Source: JAZKFT01 sp043760535 (GTDB lineage Bacteria; Bacteroidota; Bacteroidia; Chitinophagales; Chitinophagaceae). Taken from it: a stretch of 21,260 nt of DNA. The translations under genes were made by a program, and so were the position numbers. Shown in pieces: positions 15,381 through 21,260 of this stretch; the stretch's first letter is position 1; the number at the start of each line of letters is the position of its first letter. The DNA is taken from NCBI GenBank assembly GCA_043760535.1, contig JAYUOV010000008.1, positions 1 to 21,260 of the forward strand, written 5' to 3'. A model generated the notes under the pieces. That model had not been told where the DNA came from. It did not search any database and saw only the letters and a list, made by a program, of their open reading frames with translations.

Positions 15381-15602
15381 TGCAGCTTCTGTTCCCTCGG
15401 GGTTTTCAGGGCTGCAACTTTAAATCATCAGCCACTAAACTGAAACCCCGACGTATAGCGAAATCTAGAAAATAAGTCGACCCAACTTTTTTTTAGTTTG
15501 ATTAAAATGGTAGTGTAGGCGTCAAAATTTTCAATGGTGGTTTACAGGTCGGGGTTTCACTTTGAGTTGTTGATTGCTCGGTGCGGCTGATGTGAAAACC
15601 CC
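15381..15602. repeat. Cluster of inverted repeats downstream of repeat copy B
   Basis: TGAAACCCCGAC (15441-15452) is the exact reverse complement of 15548-15559. GGGGTTTTCA (15399-15408) is the exact reverse complement of 15593-15602. GGGGTTTTCAG also nearly matches the reverse of CTGAAACCCC at 15440-15449. TGCAG/CTGCA at about 15381-15415 encloses a CCCT/AGGG pair. The segment can fold in several competing ways. No gene is seen in it. Confidence 0.6.
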
Positions 15603-15616
15603 TATCGGTCGGAAGT

Positions 15617-15901
15617 TTATATGATGTCTTTATTAATATTAGAGTTCACCAAAGAATTAACATTGTCTACATTTTTAAAAAGAATAGGGGTCATTCCAAA
15701 AATTAATTCAAGTAATGTTTGTTTCTTAGGTGAAAAAAGGGATACCAGAAGAGATACCATATAAAATATAAAAACGATTAAAATATTTGGTAATGGTAAA
15801 AAATATATCGCTTTACTAACGGTCATTTTTATTTCATTATTTTCAAACATAAATAAGCGCCAGTAAATAGAGGATTGAAGTGCAATAATGAACAATGGCA
15901 T
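15617..15901 (-). CDS. C-terminal piece of a frameshifted polytopic membrane protein
   Basis: This 94-codon frame (MPLFIIALQSSIYWRLFMF, then AIYFLPLPNILIVFIFYMV) is almost certainly not separate. Four codons (VVSI) run upstream of its ATG without a stop, to the A7 run at 15917-15923 (a T run on the coding strand). One extra base there fuses it to the frame ending at 15910: DKIIF then FKVVSIMPLF. It supplies the last two membrane spans and a hydrophilic tail ending NINKDII. No homolog is recognised. Confidence 0.6.
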   Translation of the reverse strand: MPLFIIALQSSIYWRLFMFENNEIKMTVSKAIYFLPLPNILIVFIFYMVSLLVSLFSPKKQTLLELIFGMTPILFKNVDNVNSLVNSNINKDII

Positions 15902-15909
15902 AATTGATA

Positions 15910-16470
15910 CTACTTTAAAAAAATAATCTTGTCGGGTGCATTATTATATTTCAATTGCCAATCATTAGAATCCACAAAAAAATAGTAACAAGCAAATGCA
16001 AATGCAAACATTAAAAAGATACCAGGAAACCATACAAATGTTAATGGGTCGGAGGTGAAATCTTCGTATTCAATTTTTAAATTTCCATGGGATAAAATAA
16101 AAATAAAATACGGGACAACCGAAATACTAACAATACGCAGGAAAATTTTAACCCTTGTAAATAGTTGATTTCTATTTGTAAATCGTATCCTATCTTTCAA
16201 TTCTCCTTCTAAAAAAATAGGTTCTTGATTTAGTTTTAGAGTTTGATTCTTAAAAAGTGTGACCAACATCGCAAAACCAGACGACATAAGAAATCCTACA
16301 AACACAAACACAAAAAGAAAAGTAAATGCAATAGGCCAATCAACTTTGAAATATGGCTCACTAACATTTCCGAAATGCAAATGCTCAATGATTTGTGGTC
16401 TATTATTTTCTTTGATAAAGGAACCCCTATCGGTAAACCTTTCAGACAAGGGAGTAAAATAGATACACAT
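15910..16470 (-). CDS. N-terminal and central piece of the frameshifted membrane protein
   Basis: The 186-codon frame has membrane spans near WPIAFTFLFVFVFVGFLM, IFLRIVSISVVPYFIFIL and FVWFPGIFLMFAFAFACYYF, separated by charged loops. It is open upstream of its first ATG. Read from the ATG at 16520-16522, MIRKLLF continues in frame as LIFVVEQIALMCIYFTPLSE if the A8 run at 16499-16506 is one base shorter. With that and the one-base gain at 15917-15923, the region 15617-16522 forms one frame of exactly 302 codons: an N-terminal anchor and five further spans. The family is unknown. It is either a pseudogene, a length-variable gene, or a product of sequencing slips. Confidence 0.6.
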   Translation of the reverse strand: MCIYFTPLSERFTDRGSFIKENNRPQIIEHLHFGNVSEPYFKVDWPIAFTFLFVFVFVGFLMSSGFAMLVTLFKNQTLKLNQEPIFLEGELKDRIRFTNRNQLFTRVKIFLRIVSISVVPYFIFILSHGNLKIEYEDFTSDPLTFVWFPGIFLMFAFAFACYYFFVDSNDWQLKYNNAPDKIIFLK

Positions 16471-16615
16471 CAGAGCTATCTGTTCAACAACAAAAATTAA
16501 AAAAAAGTAATTTCCGTATCATAAATGGGAGTGTAAATAAATGGAAGTGTTTAACAACAATAAATAGGCAACCAATCGTTGCTAATTTTATAATTTTTAT
16601 TAAGCATTAGTGATT

Positions 16616-17035
16616 TCAATTCTCTTCAAACTCTTTCTTTGAAATTGAAACCCCACCCGTTGCAACTGGCATTTTTGATTCTACAATCGTAAACGTTAAT
16701 GTCATTACAGAATAGCCGGTTTCATCATTGGTTACCTTAAACATTTTTCCTTTTCGGTAAACAGGCTCTTTGCCTTGCAAAAGTGCTTTTGATTTGGTAA
16801 AATATTTTCCTGTTTCAGAAAAATTAATTGTTTCAGTACCGGATTTTTCAATCGTTACTGTTTCAAACAAAATTCCTTTTGTTCCGTTAGCACTCATAAC
16901 CTTAACGGTTAATGAGCGTTCAGAATTATTTTTTATTGTGAGCTTTGCTTGTCCGATAATTTTATTAGAAATCAGTAAAATGAACGCAAAAAGAAACATT
17001 TGTATTTTTAGTGGCAGCATTTTATTTATTTTCAT
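16616..17035 (-). CDS. Small secreted protein of unknown function
   Basis: The 139-residue product begins with two basic residues pairs and a hydrophobic core (MFLFAFILLISNKIIGQA, residues 13-30), a Sec signal peptide probably cleaved around IIG/QA. The mature part of about 110 residues alternates short polar and hydrophobic segments (KLTIKNNSERSLTVKVM, MTLTFTIVESKM), suggesting a small beta-sandwich. I do not recognise it. It follows the frameshifted membrane gene's upstream side on the same strand with about 90 bases between, and could share its transcript. Confidence 0.65.
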   Translation of the reverse strand: MKINKMLPLKIQMFLFAFILLISNKIIGQAKLTIKNNSERSLTVKVMSANGTKGILFETVTIEKSGTETINFSETGKYFTKSKALLQGKEPVYRKGKMFKVTNDETGYSVMTLTFTIVESKMPVATGGVSISKKEFEEN

Positions 17036-17110
17036 GTTAGAAAAAATAATTTTACGACTGGTTAAAATCCGGTTATTTCACGCTGGTTTATGGTTATGGA
17101 TGAATGTATA

Positions 17111-17347
17111 TTATATTTTCAAATATGTTTTCTTCAACCAATTTACAAACGCTGAATTCTGTGCAAAAATATTGACTCTTGGTTTTTGCTTTGTTTTACC
17201 ATCGTAAATAAATTCGTATTCTTCGCCTTCAATTTTTGGAGTCAGGTTAATAGTCATCCGAAAATTATTTGCTGAACTCTTCAAAAGTTTTAAGAAGAAA
17301 CGGACATTCTCTTCTTTATTTTTTATATGGCCTTGATTCATACGCAA
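17111..17347 (-). CDS. Small hypothetical protein
   Basis: A 78-residue basic, soluble protein (MRMNQGHIKNKEENVRFFLK at the start, ending NWLKKTYLKI). It has no signal peptide, membrane segment or motif I recognise. Its start lies nine bases after the stop of the zinc-ribbon gene at 17357-17560, which suggests one transcript and supports both being real genes. EGEEYEFIYDGKTKQKPRVN suggests a pair of beta strands. Confidence 0.55.
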   Translation of the reverse strand: MRMNQGHIKNKEENVRFFLKLLKSSANNFRMTINLTPKIEGEEYEFIYDGKTKQKPRVNIFAQNSAFVNWLKKTYLKI

Positions 17348-17356
17348 ATTGTAATT

Positions 17357-17560
17357 TTAAACAAAGTCCTTTGCAATACGAACCCAGTTAGGGTCTGAGA
17401 AACCCATGTCTTGATCCTTCATCATTTCTTCTGGTGTTTTATACCCACAATTGCACCAGTTGTGTTTATGAAATGAGTCTTCTGCTTTAAAGTTCGGACC
17501 AAAGTTTATTCTCACATCATCTTCTCTAAAACAATTTGGACAAATTCGATTAATGCTCAT
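17357..17560 (-). CDS. Small zinc-ribbon-like protein
   Basis: The 67-residue protein has C-P-N-C at residues 7-10 and C-N-C at 36-38 in HNWCNCGYKTPEEM, a plausible zinc ribbon that needs CxxC plus CxC. The rest is hydrophilic and ends in DPNWVRIAKDFV. It has no signal peptide. The role is unknown; such small ribbons often sit next to other accessory genes. It is the first gene of a tight pair with the 17111-17347 gene. Confidence 0.6.
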   Translation of the reverse strand: MSINRICPNCFREDDVRINFGPNFKAEDSFHKHNWCNCGYKTPEEMMKDQDMGFSDPNWVRIAKDFV

Positions 17561-17576
17561 TTGGTTTACATTTTGT

Positions 17577-17828
17577 TTAGAAAATAATTTTCAGTCCTTT
17601 AAAATCATAAACACCTCTTAATCCCTCTTCTAATACTGGTACTTTGTTTCAAGCAGCTAACCAGTTCGTTATATTCGTTCGTTGTCAGCTTTCCCATTAT
17701 TTCATAATCCACGCCTTCAATTTGATAAGTATAGTAAAGATCGGTCAATTGATAATCTTCCACCTCATTTCCTTAAACATAAGTATTTTTAGGGAATGCA
17801 TAACCGCTATCTGTAATTATCCAGCGAT
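17577..17828 (-). pseudogene. Decayed small gene with a nonsense codon and a frameshift
   Basis: On the minus strand the pieces are WIITDSGYAFPKNTYV, a TAA, then GNEVEDYQLTDLYYTYQIEG and VDYEIMGKLTTNEYNELVSC LKQS in the same frame, and then, one base shifted, VPVLEEGLRGVYDFKGLKII F ending at 17577. Both halves have protein-like composition. The 5' side is cut off at the short tandem repeat near 17822-17848. The family is unknown. Confidence 0.5.
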
Positions 17829-17848
17829 TCACAGCGATTCAGCGATTA
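17822..17848. repeat. Short tandem repeat
   Basis: CAGCGATTCA occurs twice in tandem (17822-17831, 17832-17841), followed by the partial unit GCGATTA. It lies exactly where one gene relic ends and a different, GC-richer segment begins, so it may mark a recombination junction. Confidence 0.6.
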
Positions 17849-17893
17849 TCATCCCCCACCTGGTGCTTGGTTGCCGAAAAAAGCAAGCTGGTT

Positions 17894-17934
17894 CAAGCGT
17901 CCGCTTGTACCTAAAATGTTGCAGCGTCCGCTGC
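17894..17934. repeat. Two tandem palindromes with matching core
   Basis: CAAGCGTCCGCTTG (17894-17907) and GCAGCGTCCGCTGC (17921-17934) are each palindromic around a TC centre and 13 bases apart. They share AGCGTCCGCT and differ in the outer two positions on each arm in a way that keeps pairing. This looks like a small palindromic intergenic repeat at the end of the sulfatase relic. Confidence 0.7.
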
Positions 17935-17943
17935 CGCACAAAC

Positions 17944-18311
17944 CTATTGTAATTCCGTCAAAACAATCAAGCCATTGTTCTTCTCATACCCCTCAGCACT
18001 GCTATAAATCCAACTTGCAATAGTTATTCTTTTGGGCTCAATGAGAGGTTTGCTATATTCACCTAATACATATTCTTGCATTCTTGTTCTCCAGTTATAA
18101 CGCCCTGTTAGTAACCTATATCTGCTTGGTGTACAAACTTATGAACTGGTATGAGCATCGGTAAAAATCATACCTTTTTTTGCGAGATTGTCGGTATGAG
18201 GTGTTGGAATTTTAATGTAAGGGTTTAAGAATCTTACATCGCCATAACCCAAATCGTCGGCTAATAAAAAAATACATTTGGCTTGGAATTAGTTGTTTTT
18301 GCTTGAGCAAA
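17944..18311 (-). pseudogene. Truncated sulfatase (formylglycine-dependent) relic
   Basis: On the minus strand, FAQAKTTNSKPNV resembles the end of a signal peptide and the start of a mature sulfatase. One base gained in the run at 18266-18272 leads on to FLLADDLGYGDVRFLNPYIK, IPTPHTDNLAKKGMIFTDAH and TSS. A TAA at 18139-18141 follows, then VCTPSRYRLLTGRYNWRTRM. DDLGYGD is the metal-binding motif and C-T-P-S-R is the formylglycine motif, with the catalytic cysteine codon at 18133-18135. The reading ends at 17944, after about 120 residues instead of the usual 450-600, and the last 20 residues do not look like a sulfatase. With a shift, a nonsense codon and the loss of three quarters of the domain, it is dead. 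Neighbouring GH16 genes suggest its former role in desulfating a polysaccharide. Confidence 0.85.
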
Positions 18312-18444
18312 AACATATTAAAGTGGGTATTAAACGAAATTTAATACAGAAGCTATTAAACAATATTTTTATTTGTGATTTATTATGTTTCAACCATTTT
18401 CTCAATGAGTTACAACAACCGGCAACTACAACTTTTTCTATTAA

Positions 18445-19371
18445 TTACTTTATTTTATTTTTATACACTCTCACATAATCTATATAGGCTTTATCAACTT
18501 CCCCGGTTTGTATAAATTCATTTTTTCGTATATCACCATCTACCCAATCGCTAACGCCCCAAGAGCTTCCAGAAAAAATAATACATTCAGAAACATGAGG
18601 TATTGCTTTAGGGTCAGTCATTTCCTTAATTATTTTTCCATCGAAGTAAAATCTTAAATAAGTTGGCGTCCATTCTAATCCAAAAACATGATAATCATCA
18701 TACAAATTATTGATTTTGGGTTTTGCACCACCTGCACCTTTATGTGTACTTTTTGCGTAGCCATCCCAATGCAAACCATAAGAATAGGTATTTAATTTAT
18801 TTCCTTCTACAATATCAATTTCGGCACCATCTGCTGCTTTCCCATCGTGTGGGCCAGCATTACTCATAGAGGTTCCACTATTTGGCATTAGCCAAAATGC
18901 TGTTTGATGGCCATTGGGTTTTACTAAGTGTATTTTGCATTCTAAAAAACCATAAGTGGTGGCGTATTTTTCTTTAGAATTAAATCGTCCTACATAATAA
19001 GCACTATCATGCAAAGAAGATTTTCTGTAATAGATGTTCATTTTGCCATCTTTTTCCTCCACTTGATTGTCATCAGAATAAAGTGTAACATCTACTCTTT
19101 TTTTAACAGAGGTTTCAATAGTCCATTTATTCTTGTCTATTACATTATCGTTAAACGCATCACTAAAATCTAAAGTCCATGACTGGTGTAACCTTTTTTT
19201 TGTAATGGAATCATTTTTTACAAAAGGCACCGCATCTTTGGGTGTGGCTGCATCTACAAATTTGCTTATTCCTTTGTTAATATTATTTGTAATCTTATTT
19301 TGAAAAGTGCAACTGTATAGAATTACTAATGATGTAGTAATTGTAAATGCTGCTGACTTTATTTTATTCAT
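18445..19371 (-). CDS. GH16 family glycoside hydrolase, lipoprotein
   Basis: The 308-residue product starts with a lipoprotein signal peptide whose lipidated cysteine is Cys21 (LYSC). Residues 22-65 form a linker. The GH16 jelly-roll follows: WTLDFSDAFND, TTYGFLECKIHLVKPNGHQT and the catalytic motif EIDIVE at 184-189 (nucleophile Glu184, Asp186, acid/base Glu189; the beta-bulge E-x-D-x-x-E form of laminarinases, agarases, carrageenases and porphyranases). YHVFGLEWTPTYLRFYFDG is the conserved strand pair near residues 228-246. It cleaves a beta-glucan or galactan at the cell surface or in the periplasm; the substrate cannot be fixed from sequence alone. It is downstream of the second GH16 gene on the same strand, 110 bases away. 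Confidence 0.92.
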   Translation of the reverse strand: MNKIKSAAFTITTSLVILYSCTFQNKITNNINKGISKFVDAATPKDAVPFVKNDSITKKRLHQSWTLDFSDAFNDNVIDKNKWTIETSVKKRVDVTLYSDDNQVEEKDGKMNIYYRKSSLHDSAYYVGRFNSKEKYATTYGFLECKIHLVKPNGHQTAFWLMPNSGTSMSNAGPHDGKAADGAEIDIVEGNKLNTYSYGLHWDGYAKSTHKGAGGAKPKINNLYDDYHVFGLEWTPTYLRFYFDGKIIKEMTDPKAIPHVSECIIFSGSSWGVSDWVDGDIRKNEFIQTGEVDKAYIDYVRVYKNKIK

Positions 19372-19481
19372 ATTATTTATTTAATATAATAACATTATTT
19401 AATATATTTAATTGTTTCATTACGTTTAAAATAAATTATTTAATTGTTATAAAGTTTAATGTTGAACATATTTGCACTAAT

Positions 19482-20327
19482 TTATTTCTTAGAATAATAT
19501 CGTACATAATCGTATTCGGCTGAACTGTTTTCCTGATCTTTGCCTGTCCATTCAGCTGCCATGGCAGTAATCCAAATATTTAAATTATCGTGTTCGAATT
19601 CTGTAGCTAGATAAGGTGCTACATGTGTAACATTACCATCTACATAAAAAGTAACAGCATTTTCTGTCCATTCAAAACCGTAAGTATGCCAATTATTGGC
19701 ATTAAAACCAGGTATGGCAATAATATCTTTAGGTGTTTTTGGAACACGTCCATATTCTTTACCATCTGGTTTCCAAATTATAATATGTTGGGTAAATTTA
19801 TGAATAGAGTTTTCGGCTTCATGCATGTGTGTGCTTGCATTTTCAAAGCAATCAATTTCTGTTCTTCTACTAGGTGGATAGGTTGTATTTACTTCATTTT
19901 TATCATTAATTGAAGCAGCCATTGCCCAAAATGCATGGTGCCATCCTTCATCTATTTTTCCATCTTTGTCATTATCTATTTTATCGCCTAAACGTGCCTT
20001 TACTTCGTAATAACCATACTTGAATTGTTTCTTTGAAATGATGCCTGCTCCTGTTGCAAATTTTCCTTGCAATGCGCTGGAAAGTTGAAATAGGTTCAAT
20101 CTCAATACCCCTTTACTTAGTGTTACATTTTCCTTTAACTGTACACTACGATGCTTTACATCGGTTCTAAAAGCCCATTTAGAAGTGTCTATTATAGAAC
20201 CATCGAATTCATCGTTCCAAACAAGTTCAAAATTGGATACAGGTATTGATTTTTCTATACTTTTTGTAGAATTACATGAAATTGAAAATAAAGAATAACT
20301 TGCAAAAAATATTAAGGTGTACTTCAT
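19482..20327 (-). CDS. Second GH16 family glycoside hydrolase, lipoprotein
   Basis: The 281-residue product has a lipoprotein-like signal peptide with Cys18 (FSISC). The GH16 domain begins FELVWNDEFDGSIIDTSKW (33-51), then FKYGYYEVKARL (102-113), and the catalytic motif EIDCFE at 157-162 with Glu157, Asp159 and Glu162. NNWHTYGFEWTENAVTFYVD matches the conserved strand pair. An insertion, DNDKDGKID (118-126), just before the HAFWAM strand has the spacing of a calcium loop of EF-hand/dockerin type. It is only distantly similar to the neighbouring GH16, so it is not a recent duplicate. It probably acts with it on one polysaccharide. Confidence 0.92.
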   Translation of the reverse strand: MKYTLIFFASYSLFSISCNSTKSIEKSIPVSNFELVWNDEFDGSIIDTSKWAFRTDVKHRSVQLKENVTLSKGVLRLNLFQLSSALQGKFATGAGIISKKQFKYGYYEVKARLGDKIDNDKDGKIDEGWHHAFWAMAASINDKNEVNTTYPPSRRTEIDCFENASTHMHEAENSIHKFTQHIIIWKPDGKEYGRVPKTPKDIIAIPGFNANNWHTYGFEWTENAVTFYVDGNVTHVAPYLATEFEHDNLNIWITAMAAEWTGKDQENSSAEYDYVRYYSKK

Positions 20328-20436
20328 TCATTAGTTTTTTAAAGTGTTAAATAAATTATTTAGTAATACTATATTTGTTTAAAGTGTATAAATTATTAAA
20401 TAAAAAAATGAGCTATACCAATTTCTATTATTTAAT

Positions 20437-20765
20437 TTATTTTGTAACATCTGCATTAACCCAATTTAAACGCCCCAACACATTCTAGTAAACAAATTAT
20501 AAGCAGTAATATAATCTTGCTTTGGCGTTGCTGGTTTGTCAAACTACACTACCATTAATATAGTATTTAAAAGGAGTTCTGGACCATTCTAATCCAAAAA
20601 TATGGTACACCGTATCGTGCATATTTGTAGCCAACACAGAACCCATTTCCTACACCATTAACTTTAAGTACAGAAAATCATTTTCAATCAACACTTTGTT
20701 ATTGTTGCGTAGTTCTAGAAAGATTAATTTCATTGGCATTTTGAGGCGGATTTGTGTTTTAATTA
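20437..20765 (-). pseudogene. Third GH16 relic, catalytic segment deleted
   Basis: On the minus strand: NNNKVLIENDFLYLKLMV (an N-terminal strand pair of GH16), a TAG, then EMGSVLATNMHDTVYHIFGL and EWSRTPFKYYINGSVV. This matches YHVFGLEWTPTYLRFYFDGK of the 18445-19371 gene. A TGA replaces the expected tryptophan. Shifted frames follow with PATPKQDYITAYNLFTRMCW GV and NWVNADVTK, the usual GH16 tail, ending at 20437-20439. The central third, including E-x-D-x-x-E, is missing between the two parts. It is therefore an inactive relic, one of three GH16 copies here. Confidence 0.75.
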
Positions 20766-20769
20766 AACC

Positions 20770-21260
20770 TGAAAAGTAAATAAATACAGCAATCGTTAAA
20801 TGGCATCTCTAAAACCTAGTTTTTTTGCCTCTCCTTTAAATTTCCGCCCAAAGGAGTGAAAAGGAAGATTTTTAGAGCTGCCCTAAAATTATTCTGATGA
20901 ATTTATGATTTAGTTATATCCTTTTTTATTTTTAGATGCTTCATTCAAACAAAAATTCAAACGATTGAAATTATGGAGAAAAATTTGGTTTTTAATTTTT
21001 TTATAAATATTTTTTTCGTATCAATACAGCAGCCAAAGTAAATGCTCTTACAAACCATGTATTTGGGAACGAGTTTAACCTACTTTAATTATGAATACCA
21101 TTTTGGTGCAGGAGATGGAATAGATGGTGCAGGAAATTGATAATCAATGTATTTGTTTTAATAGTGCTCAATTTAAAAAATAAATTGCGGCCGACCCTAT
21201 GTTGCTGTTATGTATGGGCATAAATATCAATTGAGCATTAGGTTAAAAAAAGTAATACAT
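20770..21260. other. AT-rich end of the window without an intact gene
   Basis: Nothing complete is seen. CTCCTTT (20831-20837) pairs with AAAGGAG (20850-20856) as a small hairpin. A 32-codon frame at 21042-21140 (+) reads MLLQTMYLGTSLTYFNYEYH then FGAGDGIDGAGN and looks like a protein fragment, but I cannot place it. TGCTCAATT (21165-21173) is inverted at 21229-21237. These may be further relics of the polysaccharide locus or of mobile DNA. Confidence 0.4.

Overview
The window looks like a chromosomal segment of a Bacteroidota bacterium, most plausibly Chitinophagales/Chitinophagaceae. The reasons are the promoter boxes of the Bacteroidota -7 type (TAnnTTTG) before sucD and fusA, lipoprotein and outer-membrane style secreted proteins, a remnant resembling a type IX secretion sorting domain, a two-component-regulator-type propeller protein, and low-to-moderate GC with AT-rich spacers. 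I could not run any search, so the family placement is inference.

Layout. 1-1200: a propeller-repeat protein whose signal peptide is separated from its body by a one-base shift. 1200-1920: no gene. 1922-15190 is mostly ordinary chromosome: a YgjV-like membrane protein (-), sucD (+), lipA (-), an outer-membrane-like secreted protein (-), an OsmC-family protein (+), a lipoprotein (+), a two-gene overlap (secreted NTF2-like protein plus YcxB-like membrane protein, +), a GNAT acetyltransferase and upp (-), a YkgJ-type cysteine cluster protein (+) and fusA (+) with a long leader and a strong terminator. The spacers between these genes contain several decayed gene fragments.

15190-21260 is accessory in character: visibly more AT-rich and coding almost only on the minus strand. 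It holds a frameshifted membrane protein, three or four small unknown proteins, a truncated sulfatase with a stop just before its catalytic cysteine, two intact lipoprotein GH16 glycoside hydrolases and a third, internally deleted GH16 remnant. Together these read as a decaying polysaccharide-degradation locus, possibly for a sulfated glucan or galactan; no SusC/SusD pair is inside the window.

The most unusual signal is not a gene. A roughly 105-base element occurs twice, in opposite orientations (5451-5555 and 15277-15380). Its ends pair with each other, it contains two internal stem-loops, the loops differ between copies while the stems are kept, and one base pair changes on both sides. It looks like a dispersed structured RNA or DNA element. 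A second theme is A/T homopolymer length changes that break several accessory genes, while genes with equally long runs elsewhere stay open.
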